From NCBI RefSeq assembly GCF_963678635.1, contig NC_087070.1:34663109-34727108 (forward strand): a stretch of DNA of 64,000 bases, in the 5' to 3' direction. Source of the DNA: Symsagittifera roscoffensis. Taxonomy: Eukaryota > Xenacoelomorpha > Acoela > Convolutidae. This document shows positions 22,625 to 33,300 of this stretch, piece after piece; position 1 is the first letter of the stretch, and every line of letters starts with the position of its first letter. The notes beneath the pieces are model-generated. The model had not been told where the DNA came from. It saw only the letters and a program-made list of their open reading frames with translations, and searched no databases. The translations under genes were made by a program, and so were the position numbers.

Positions 22625-24431
22625 TTATTCGTCGGGGAAAAAGCCGTGAGGGAAAACATCGTGAATAGCGTCTGATGTAGTTAGTAATTTTGCCAGTATG
22701 CGTCTGATGTTTTTAGTTTGTAGCAGTGGCCAAAGCAATTGAAGTGCTTTTATGGTCTTTAGTTCTTCGGTGCCTACTGCAAATTCATGAGGTGTGTTTT
22801 GGATTAGATTGTAAATTTTATAATTGTATTTAGTGTTATGGATGAATTCTAAATAGGGTACTTCTATAGGTTGAATATATTCATGCGGAATGATCAGGGA
22901 TTGGGATTCTTCGTCGTTGAAGGTCTTCTTGAGGGGACAAAGTATGTGCATTTGAGTGATTGGGTCATAATTCCGGAGGATGCCTTGAAAGTTAGTATTT
23001 TTAATGCAATACGTGAAGTTTAGGTAAAACGGTGAGGTGTATTTGGAACTTATGAATTGAAATCTGTGGTGGGGTTGTCGCGATGGTGTGTGTAAATGAA
23101 AATGATTTTGGATAAATCGATAATAAGTGCAGGTGTTCGTTTGTTTAGTTCGTAACATGATGTCGTGTGAACAGTGCAAATCACGTTCCTTTGTTGTGAG
23201 AAAATGAAAGGTTAGTGAAAATGTTTGAAATTTTTCGTGAAATGATTCGTATGCTTTAATATCTGAGAGTGCTTCTGAAATAATGTGATCATGCTTTTTA
23301 TCTAAGATGTTATGTGTGAATAAGTAAGGTGTTTTTATGAAAAATTTCCCTGTGAGTTGTGGTTTAGCAAACTGATCGTCGTCAAGAAACTAGTCTTGAT
23401 TAGATCTAATGATGTTATGATCATAACATTCAATCGAAAAGTCGTTAGCTCGGGGTGCAGTGAAAGTTTTTAATAATTTTTTATATCCTACATTTGTAAA
23501 TTGTGGGGTGGTGAGTGCTGTGGTTAATCTGAATAATTCGTCCTTAATTCTTTCAATATCTATAGTGGTGTTATAGAGTGGTAGTTTAAGGGGGTTAGTG
23601 AAATTATAATAAGCTGTCCAATGAAGTGTGGGTATTAATACATGATCATCTACAAAGTGACGTGGTTCAGGGTTAGGGTCGGATTGATTTAGTGTATATT
23701 GGGGAAATAAAGGTAGGATTATTTGAAGAAATTTCGTAGTATTGGCGTGGTCTGGATGGTTGATATATTCTCGGGCGGTTCCGGGTTTGGATGGGAATGG
23801 GTGACTTGGGAATTTACGTTTAAAGGTCCGATAAGCACGATTAGTACTGGCGGATGTTTCTGTTGGTGTGGATGAATGAGCTAATGATGGAATATAATCT
23901 GAAATTGGTGTAGGTGTTGGTGGATTTGTTGATGTTATTGTTGATGATAATTGGTGAATAGTTAGAGTGCGGGGAGATAGCAATTGTTGTTGAAGTGTTA
24001 TAAAATTATCTAGTTCTTCGGAAACTTGAATATTATCTGGGGAGTTGTTGGTGGATCGTTCATTATTGAAAGGGGAGTAGGTTGGGGTTACTTGAGAAGG
24101 AGTATGGGGTGATGTATGTTTGGGGTTGGATAGGTCGGAATGGAGGTTTTGAGAAGGTTGTTGAGCTGGTCTGGGTATGAGTAGAAGGGGATGGTTCGGA
24201 ATCTGCGAACTCATTAGGATCTTCTTTATCAGAATTATTGAATTGTGAAATTTTTGTATAAATTGTGATATCTGAATTAGTGTCAGAATTCATGCCTGAT
24301 GATATATTAATTTGTGGTGAATCAGGTGGCGGAAAAGCAAAAAGTGGGATAATAGGGAGTTGATTTTGGAGGTTGGCAGGGTGGGAGTTTGATCGGTGGA
24401 GTGATCCAACTTGTCTGCTCATCGTGGGCAA
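22625..24431 (-). pseudogene. Unknown 3'-terminal gene of the outer element
   Basis: Three open pieces in element sense: 24063-24431, 23390-24214 and 22625-23179. The first part is Pro/Ser/Thr/Asn-rich and looks disordered. From about residue 150 of the 274-codon piece a folded-looking domain begins (AREYINHPDHANTTKFL, FPQYTLN, HFVDDHVLIPTLHWTAYYNF), continuing in the last piece (CSHDIMLRTKQT, FIQNHFHLH, IIPHEYIQPIEVPYLEF). I recognise no family. Positioned after env and before the LTR, it could be an accessory gene or a captured host gene. The pieces overlap or are joined by frame changes; the start is uncertain because the track's first residues are arbitrary. Confidence 0.5.
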
Positions 24432-24500
24432 AAAAAATGATTATTTTGAGGTTGAAAAGTGGTGGTATGGGGCTGTTCAATGATTTGTTCGTATGTATCG

Positions 24501-24923
24501 TCAATTGGAGGGTGTTGTGTTACTATATGTTGGATGGGGTTTTGTATGTGACTGGGTCTTAAGTTTGGAGGGTTTGTGATTGCTAAGTTCATTAAAATTA
24601 CGTGAGACTAATGATAATGGATGGTTAAATTGGAGGTTTGGTAAATGTGGTGCTGTGGGTAGTGCATTTGTATTACTATTATTATTTGATTCGTCGTATG
24701 TGTTAGGATTTGTTGATAGTTTTGTATTATTTTGCCTAATTTGTGCATCTAAGAGGATTTTATTTATTGATGATGAAAATATTCCAAGAAATCTTTCAAA
24801 CAATATGCGTGCTACGCTTGCTTGTCGGTTTACTTGTGTAAGTATTGCGCATGTGTTATAGATTCCTTTTAGTAATGAGAAAAGAAATCCAATAAAGTTA
24901 AATATAGCGTATAAGATAGTCAA
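24501..24923 (-). pseudogene. Membrane anchor and cytoplasmic tail of the env-like protein
   Basis: Begins with a strongly hydrophobic segment (ILYAIFNFIGFLFSLLKGIY, residues about 3-22), then a moderately hydrophobic helix-like part, then a long Asn/Ser/Pro/Thr-rich polar tail. In element sense it follows the ectodomain pieces 24959-27183, so it fits the membrane anchor and tail of an envelope glycoprotein. It is separated from the piece before it by a TAG stop. Confidence 0.55.
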
Positions 24924-24958
24924 TCTTTCTAAGATGTAATATGGTCATCCTAGAAAGG

Positions 24959-27183
24959 CTAAAACTTTATGTCTTTAAAATATCCGCGGTAGTCTTGCGC
25001 GTAAATATCTGAAAATCCTGCTGTTTCTGCAAGTTTTCGTAAGTTTTGATCTATTGATTGTCGTTGTATTGTGTCCATTTTCGTAAGTAGTTCTTGAAAT
25101 TGTTGTGTACGTATGTTATTTTGATCGTCTGATTTTGAATAGACACCTATCGATTGTACTGAGAACTTTCTTAATGGTGGCATTAATGTTGGGTATGGTG
25201 TTAATAAATAATATTTATCTTCGTCGGAATTTAATTGTACAACGTTAAGGCTGTTTTCTGATCCACATGGTACTGCTGTGTCCCAAAAATATGTTCGTCT
25301 TGAAAGTGTGTCAGCAAAATATACTTTATTTTTGTAGAATATGCGGATTCTTTTATAACATCTTTTATCTTCAAAAACGTTTAAAGGTGGTACTTTTTTG
25401 GTACAAGTGTAATACCAAAAAATGTTTCCTTCATAATCAATAAAATTTGATCTATTTCCGGATAACAAATATCCTGCATATGGTATTTTGAGAACTGCTA
25501 GTGCTAGTGACTGTAAAATTTGGGTTTTTTCTAGTTCACATAGTTGATGTAGTGTTTCTAATTCTGAGAGTCACTTTTCTTGAAAAATTCTACTTATTGT
25601 GTAATGTAGTTTCATATCTAAATACATATCATAAAGAATTGCGCCAACATATTTACGGTTCATAAGTGATAGTTCTTGTAACCGTGTACTATCTGCGTCT
25701 TGTGGTTTTAATTTTCCACCTATTCGTCCTATGTTTTTCTGAAATTTTACTGAAACATAATAATTTCCGTCGGTAAGTGAATGAGATGTGGCCATAGGGT
25801 CTACAATTAGATGTCCTGTATTTATGTCGAAATCATGTTCGTATTCGACAAGAATTTCTGAATTTTGTATTTTGTAAATTGGTTTGTTATAATTACATGC
25901 TAGTTTTGTTTCTGGGTATATTTGAAATCGTGTTAGTTTTTTCTCTATATTGTGTAGGTTCCTAAATTTATTGTTATTATTTCTAATTTGATCGGGATTG
26001 ACTTCTTCAAATGGGATTGATTCAAAAAAATATATTTGATGGAATTTAATCATTCTAGCGGGTATCCTTGCTACTTGAAAAACTGTCAAGGTTTCTTCAG
26101 GAAACCATACAATGGTTGCTTGCGTTCGTGTTGTAGGATCGCCATATCCTTGATCATTTTTGCAAGGGAGTCGTATGCCTTGGTAAAGAATTGTGTCGTC
26201 TTTTAAATCTCGTGTAAGTTGTACTTTTTCAAGTTGTATTTTCCAGTCAAAAAACATTATTTCTTGATATCCTTTATTTTTGCGTCTGCTTTGCAATTTG
26301 AGGGATTGTTTATACCGATAAGTGGTATCCAGTGTTTATCATGTAAATCGTATGTTAATCTTCCGTGTGTTCAATGAAAGGGGAAATTTTCGTCTAGTCT
26401 TATGTGACCTTGGTGTTTTTCAAGTTCTGCATTTTGTGTCAAGTTTAATCGACTAAGTTCATTCTTACAGTCTTGAGGGCTAAGATGTAGCAATCTTTCT
26501 ATATTACTCTGATAGAAAGATTCGTGGTCTAGTCGGTTTTTATTTCCATTTGAGACTTGTGAGCAATGTACTTTCTTTTCAGAAAATATTGCTGTAAATT
26601 TGTATCCTGTTAGTGTTGTTGATCGGGCTTTTGAGTATAATGTGGCTACTATATTTGTTGCTTCAATAGCTTGTGGTTCGGATTCACCTTGTGTTACTTT
26701 ATTAATAGCATACTTGTGCAGCGTTTTCTGTTCGTTTTCTTCACAATCATAGTGTGTTACTAACAAATCTTGAGGTCCTGTACGAGGAGATGGATTTGTA
26801 TTTTGTTCGGAAAAAAATTAGAAAAAGTAGGTGTTGAAATGTGAATACTTTTAAAATATACATGTGTATGATAATCCTGAGTACGGGTTATAAAAAGTAA
26901 TATATCCGATTGTGTTTTTGGTATATCTATCGTATTTATATATAACTTCAGTTGTTATAAATGGGGGAGGTAGTGATTGAGCTGTTACATTTGGTGGACT
27001 TAGGGGAAATGGTTGCTGAACAATATTATTAAGTCTAACTGTGATTTCAAATTTTAATTGGAGACTATTTTGTTGGAGTATTTGAATGTTGTGTTCTTTA
27101 ATATTTTTGTGGATATCTTGTCTATACTGTAGTCTATTTAAGGCCCAAATTGTGGAGTCGGCTACTTTCTTGATGTTGTCCAA
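24959..27183 (-). pseudogene. Env-like glycoprotein ectodomain, broken
   Basis: Four open pieces in element sense (26851-27183, 26371-26766, 25571-26296, 24959-25468), separated by stops (TAA, TGA, TGA; then TAG before the anchor piece). Features are dispersed Cys residues (for example CTKKVPP, KRCYKRI, VPCGSEN), aromatic-rich beta-like sequence, a Pro-rich LTPYPTLMPPL stretch, then a Gln-rich likely helical segment (QFQELLTKMDTIQRQ) before the membrane anchor. Position after pol, size and layout fit an env gene, as in errantiviruses. The family is uncertain; by pattern it recalls glycoproteins of chuvirus type more than the fusion proteins of baculovirus type, but this is an impression. The copy is defective. 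Confidence 0.55.
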
Positions 27184-28068
27184 ATAGTGGGGGAGGTGCT
27201 ACAAAAGTATTCCAATCTAAACGTAGGGCGGTATTTGTGGATGATTGTTCTTGGTATCTGGCGTCAAGATTCGTGGGAAAATTGAGGGGGAAAATGTTGG
27301 TGAAATTTGACTTAAGGATGGTGATGATGCAAGTGAAAGTGTTTCTGGTAGGAATGATAATGTTGTATCAGAAGATATATCTATTGGTTCATTCACTAAA
27401 TTTGGTTCACCTTGAGTATATGAGTGTGTTGACCAAAATGGTGGTCGTTCGGTGGTAAATGGGGGGTTAAAAGGATTTTCTCGAATTTTTTCTGATGTTG
27501 GAGTTGAACCTAAATAATCTGATGGAATATTTGAGATGCTTCGTTGTGAAAGAAGGGTGGGAGTTTCTGGTAATGTACTGCTTGAAAGTTCTGATGTAGT
27601 TGGTGTCGGTGATTGAGGTATGTTAAAAATGAACTCTGGGGGTTTGAAAATTTCTATTTCTTCTTGGATGTATGATTTGTCTATTTATTTCAAGTGTGTT
27701 TTGTTTTTGGCTTATGTGTCATACTCGATTAAGATCTTGTTGCAAGGTGGGGTATAAATTATATGTTGGTTCACTCAAAGGTGCTTGGCGATTAACCGGT
27801 TCTAAGGGTTCAGATAATTGTGCGTGTCGTTCTTCAAAAGTGTATGGGTTGTCTTGAAAAGAGGTTCGAGTTGATGGTGGGGGATTGTTGGTGGTTGTAG
27901 GGGTTGTTGGACTTTCTTGGGATGTTGTTGGTGGGGGCTGGTGTGGTGATGGTTGATTAACAATTTTGAAAAATTATTTGAGCGTTTAATGTCTATTGGG
28001 AAAATTCATGTTTACTAAAATATTTTTCAATAAAAAGTATTAAAAGAACAGTTGCTAAGACAAATGTG
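27184..28068 (-). pseudogene. Upstream Pro/Ser/Thr-rich part of the env region
   Basis: In element sense this precedes the env pieces. It translates in interrupted frames to Pro/Thr/Ser/Asn-rich, low-complexity protein (for example SPTTPTTTNNPPPS near 27880-27920). It could be the N-terminal part of the env polyprotein or an intergenic stretch. It is cut at 28068 by the nested element; no signal peptide was identified. Confidence 0.35.
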
Positions 28069-28948
28069 TGTAACATTCGCCCAAATATCACACAGCGACG
28101 GAGCGTAGAAAAAGTACCTATTAACGACTGGCAGGCGTCAGTTACCTTAATTCTACTCGTTTTTCACCGTCTCGACCTTGCCAGTTGATTTTCTGGTCTG
28201 TCTAGGGCAAAGTAAAAAGTTACGATTTTTAGGCCATCAGTCAAACGACTTTTGATCAGCTTTCGTTTACATGCGAACACAACCACATAGCTGAGTCTCG
28301 GATCCTCAGACTACGTGATTGTCATTAAAAACACGGCTCGAACAACCTATTTTATTATGTTTTTGTGTGACAGTTCTATATTAAATCCATTAGAGATGGA
28401 TTGACCCTTTCCTTTTTCTAGCTACTCATACTCTGAAATATTAAACAATAACGGTGTTAATTAAGATCTATGACATTATAGCAGCTATACAGTCAGTCTA
28501 TACAGTCCCTTCACATAGACAGTCTCTGGGGGACCAAGCCTCCGCTCCCGTAATGTTCTTGAGATAACACTCTTATCTCTTATATTTCGTGTCCCGGGAG
28601 GGTCCCGTGGTATATTTCTTCCCCCACTGAAGCCTCCTTCTCCACAAATTTCCGTCGCTAAGGTTCTTATCGTGTGTTATCACCACGATAAGAGGCTTCG
28701 TATTTTTTCGTCTCTGATACGACTGTTCTTCACAATATCTGTCGTTGTTCTTCTTTCGTCTTTTTTATTCAAAATGGCCGTCTTTTTTCTATTTCTCAGA
28801 AATGTTCACTCTTCAATCGAAATTTTAAAATTAAAAATTCCAGAACATTCTGACCCTCCTTCGCAACACTTTTTTGTTCATAAGGCCTTTAGCCGTCCTT
28901 TTTTTCGTCGCCGGAAGGTTGTGCTGTGTCATCTGGCAGAATGGCACA
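28069..28948 (-). repeat. 3' LTR of the inner element
   Basis: 880 bp; on the + strand TGTAACATTCGCCC ... GAATGGCACA, so the minus strand starts TGTGCCATTC. It contains a perfect 9-bp hairpin (28666-28674 with 28684-28692) also present in the partner LTR. Confidence 0.93.
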
Positions 28949-28990
28949 TACTCCCCGGACAAGTCTCCATCAATGTCCCTATTGATCGCA
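28949..28990 (-). promoter_or_regulatory. Polypurine tract region next to the 3' LTR
   Basis: Minus strand reads TTGTCCGGGGAGTA immediately before the LTR start TGTGCC. The purine-rich GGGGAGTA is the likely primer site for plus-strand synthesis. The preceding bases, to about 28990, are homologous to coding sequence at 39636-39680 in the middle of the element. Confidence 0.6.
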
Positions 28991-29693
28991 TAACACCGGG
29001 TTATCGTCAAGTAGTTATCCAGTTATCTGTAATCAATCTTACAAATTGCATAAGAAATTGAAATTTATCTACTCCACCTCAACTCACTACGTGTTCACAA
29101 ATGGCATCGTACTACATCTCACTGCCTTTCAACATTTTCACAAAATTTGCACCATGGGGAGTGTCCTAGATAAAATTTCTTTTCTGACTACTTACGTCGT
29201 CTTGCCATAAAACTTCTTTTTGCTCTTTGTGATTAAAAAGTGGGACGTGGCACGGCCACGCACCCGTTAAAATTAACTTAACTTCACTCATCAAGTATAA
29301 TCAGTCATTTATGCGGTCCTTTCAATATTAAAACTAATAAACTCTGTGGCTAGGAAAGTTCTTGAGTTACCCACCCTTCCAGAGCGAGTTTACTCAAACT
29401 TGCCATGTCGCCACACAGTGAATTTGTGTCTTACACAGGTTAAAAACTTCAGTCGTGAATAAATAGGTAAATATACTCACCTAGGTTCCTCATATACATA
29501 CATAGATAATAGTAACTAAAATCAATAATTTCAACAATTTTAACAATTGCAACATTATAGTTTGGTCTGACCAAACTAAATCAAAACAAAAAGTTTCACA
29601 AGTTCAATAATCAAAACTTGGTTGATTGGTTTAAGTTTTAGCACACAAATACAATCAAGTTTTCTCTCCTTCTCTTCTCTTCTTTGGTCATCT
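28991..29693. other. 3' untranslated region of the inner element
   Basis: About 700 bp between the polypurine tract and the last open frame. AT-rich, without a supported gene on either strand. A duplicated LTR fragment is not seen here. Confidence 0.5.
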
Positions 29694-30341
29694 TCATTCC
29701 ATCACTTCTCCATCTTGATCTTCGCTGTCTTCCAACACTTTCTCCAGCATGTCCATGGAGTTGCGGGCCGTGCCCCAACTCTCCTGTTCCAACAGCCTCG
29801 GTTTGCAGCAAGGTAGCAAGTCCACATTCACCTTCTGCTCCCGGTTCCTGCAAAAGCTGTTGTGAAGACATAGGCTCACGTTTCGTTCTAGGTCAGCTCT
29901 TAAGACCTCTTTCTTCTCCTCTTCAGTAACACAAGGCGTTCCAGCTACCCGCTTCACCGCTGTGGTGACCGCGTTTCCGTGCGTCAAGAATGCTCTCTTA
30001 TAGGCTCCTGGTCCTATATCTAGCTGGAAAGATTGATAGGCTTCCGTGTTCCTTGACATGTGACGCTTCGCGCGTTCATACATCCATGATGTCATCACTG
30101 CACGGAACCAAGGCATCAATCTTTGCCTTGACCATATTCTTTCAATGGCTTTAGGTATCCTCAGAACCTTGCAGGTGGTTCTAAAAAGATCCAATTCACG
30201 ACTCATTTTTACGTTGCTCAGCTGTTCAGGAGTCGGCACGGCCGTCTCCTGCTGACTTGTGTCCGCGTTAGCCTCCAGCCATCTCACTGCTAGCATGGCG
30301 CTAACCACCACGATTGACACTTGTTGATTCTGATCGGGCAA
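29694..30341 (-). CDS. 215-codon extension after the giant protein (unknown)
   Basis: Open frame in the same reading frame as the 2737-codon ORF, separated from it by a single TAA (30351-30353) and three sense codons. The first listed codon is TTG, so there is no ATG start of its own. The product has a hydrophobic start (VSIVVVSAMLAVRWLE), an Arg-rich helical middle (PKAIERIWSRQRLMPWFR), Cys residues near the end (CLHNSFC, PCCKP) and an acidic tail. Family unknown. Either the giant protein was originally longer and was cut by a nonsense change, or this is read by stop readthrough, or it is untranslated. Confidence 0.45.
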   Translation of the reverse strand: MPDQNQQVSIVVVSAMLAVRWLEANADTSQQETAVPTPEQLSNVKMSRELDLFRTTCKVLRIPKAIERIWSRQRLMPWFRAVMTSWMYERAKRHMSRNTEAYQSFQLDIGPGAYKRAFLTHGNAVTTAVKRVAGTPCVTEEEKKEVLRADLERNVSLCLHNSFCRNREQKVNVDLLPCCKPRLLEQESWGTARNSMDMLEKVLEDSEDQDGEVME

Positions 30342-30350
30342 CCCCGTAGA

Positions 30351-33300
30351 TTACAACTCCTCCACGTCCCATACTAGCATCAGATTCCCGCGTTTGGGGT
30401 ACCACAACGTCTGCACCAAGCAGTGGCAAGGATACTCCCCATGGGTTCTCACTATGTTCCTTCGGGTCCGATACCCTGAGGCTCCCAGCAACGATTCCAC
30501 TTCCATCAGAATTCTATGTAAATCGTCTTTTTCTTCTATGGTGGGGAATTCAGTGGGTAACGCTCCACTCGCTTTCTGTTTCTGGAACTCACTCACGTTA
30601 CCTTCGTTCAGTCTCATGAACTCTTCACCCACAACGTCTTGCAACTCGCCTTCGGATCTCTTCGGGACTGCCCGAAAGAGCTTTGCCAACAAGTCATATG
30701 ACCTTTCCGACATTCTGGCCAACCTCACGCACTTTGGCACAGAGAAAAGTTGGTCAACCAATACTTGTTGCGTCCTCGCATCCATTACCACCAGGTGCGT
30801 AGGATACTTGCTATTACAGTATGGCGCGGAGCTTGAACCCACCATATATTTCGAACCAGTAGGTCTGTGATAGGCTTCACTATCCTTCAGATTCATTTCA
30901 TTTTCTAGAGCTTCTCGCCAGCCCCCAATCTTCTGCTCTGTCTGTAACGCTCCAGGGAATATCTCCACGCTGAGGGACGTCACTAGCTCATGGGCACGCT
31001 CTAGGCGCTCAAGCGATTCTATCGAACTCATCATGCTACAAAATCCCAGGGCTGTGATCAAGTTTACGTCTGTCACCCCATGACAGTCTGCGACCAACTC
31101 CATGGCACTCTTATCTGACATGCTCAATCTTCCGTACAATCGTGCCAGTTGTCGATGCTGCTCGCTCATCGTAATCAGGCAGTGTCCCAAGTTGCAAACA
31201 TGCCCTTCCATCCTACTTTGTTGAGCCAAGCATGTGCCTTGCTTCAACCAATCGCTCGATGGACTTTCCTCAGGCAGCTCCGTGGATGGATTGCTCTTCC
31301 GCTTCGTCGACTTCATGGCCAGCAGATGGTGTATCATGGCCAGATCATGTAAACTCGCGTCATCATCTAGGTCTAACGTGATATCCGCCGTCATGTCCCA
31401 GATTAAACCGGCATTAGGATGAGGGCACCAAGAAGGCTTCATGAGTTCCCACATCGTCACTAGACTGGTTTTCAAGGGACCGTCCCAAAAACCACAATCA
31501 AAACTCACTTGCCCCTTTAGCTCGGGAACCGAGGGTTCGACCACTCGTTCTTCCAAAATAATTCCCAGCTTGGGTTGTTCCACCATCAGCATCCCAGTTT
31601 CTTTAATACGTTCGACCCAGAAAATGAGTACTATGACTTGCTCATAGTCGAAGTACGCTTCCCTGGCTTCTTCATTCACGAAGGGATTATACGCCATCCC
31701 CGGTATGCCAGACACATATTGGAACGACTTCAGTTTCCCTAATGTTGTAAACTCTTTTTGTCCTCTGACCGCTTCAATCAACTCTCGGCTCACTTTCAAT
31801 TCTTTGTTGGAACATCTTCTCACCTCTTCCAACTTGCGATAGCTTTCCATATCACTCGACTCCTTGCTTGGCACAGTCAATGGCATGTCTTGATATAGTT
31901 CCAGGAGTGCCCTAAGGAAGTTCCTTTCACAATCAACTCCCTTTTGCCGAATGATCTTTATGCATTCTCCCAAAACAGGAGTGGGGATACGATCCACCAC
32001 GAACCTGACAAAGCAAAGGGCATCCTTACACTTAGCCCATGCTATCGCAGAATCGTCTTTCGAAATCAACGCTCGCAGAGCTTCCATCAACTCCAGTTCC
32101 TGTTCCCGTGATTTCGAATCATTACTGGCTTCATACTCCGCTCTCTTGATGCCCATCAAGCACCAAGCCAACCGTACTTGCAGATCAGTTCTCACGCAAG
32201 GATGAGCCAGGTATGCCGCCACCGTAGCAGGTGCATGCATCGCCTCGTCGAAGTATCTCTGGAGGGCCGCCCTCCAGGAGATTTCTAGCAATTTTTCCAA
32301 TCCGACTTCGTTCGCTTCAGAGGACATTACCGTTCCGTATTCTTTTCGATTCAAGTTCGAATACTCCGTGAGCTCTTTCAGATATTCCTGCATGACTCGC
32401 TTCTCGCTCCAAGACATCAGGTGCCCTCTCGCGGAGTTCCTCGCTTTCAACATCTCCACATAACCCCCTGCCGGATTTCCCATGTGGACTGATTCCGGCA
32501 CAGATATTCGACTGTACTCGACCACGTCGAGTTGTCCTTCCAGTTTCAACTTGGCCATGTTGATTCGCGAGGGCCTATAATCTTCAAGTCGTCCAGATCC
32601 ACATTGACTGAGGATTTCCATTTCTAACTTAGTGTCTGCCAGGGTTCGCGCCATCTTCTTTGATCTCGTGGCGGTTATGGTCAGACCTGCCAAGAGCATA
32701 GGGGGTATCAGGTTTTCGTTTTCTCCCCCGGCTGGTGTCGCACCATCTCCTTGCCCGCTCTCGCCTGACCGACCCGTACAAATCAGAGAGGTCACCACGG
32801 TCTTGGCTTTTGACTTCACCACCCTCTGGTTCACGACTCGACTCCCTGTCTTTCCTTTCAGTCTCTTCAGCCCTTTTTTGGCTCGTCTAACAAGTAACTT
32901 CTTTGTGCCCTGCTGATCATCCGCACTGTCTTCTGTAACTGACTCGGTCAGAACATCCGACTCCATGGAGTTCACTATTTTCTCCAGGACCTCACGCATG
33001 ATGGGTTGATTCAATCCCACCTTCATTATGGATTGTGTCCCATATCGTCGTATCACGTCCCACGATTTTTCCATGAAGTTCACTCGGCTCCAGGTTGCTC
33101 CTGTCTTGCCTTCCAGTTCCATTTGATATCTTTCCCATTCCTCTTCTGGTAACGTACTGAGGAATGATATCTTCATCGACTCTTCGATTTTCCTCCTCCT
33201 CGGTGATTCATGAAGCAGTCTCTGCGGATCCTTGCTTCGGCACTCTCTAGCCTGGCTTATTGGGTCCATCGGAGATAGATCGACCGACGCCTCCTTTGTA

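Noticed and set aside
28672-29061. 129-codon + strand frame and its copy at 51733-52053
   Set aside because: It lies in the LTR of the inner element, is duplicated only because LTRs are, and has no protein-like feature beyond a hydrophobic stretch from T-rich DNA.
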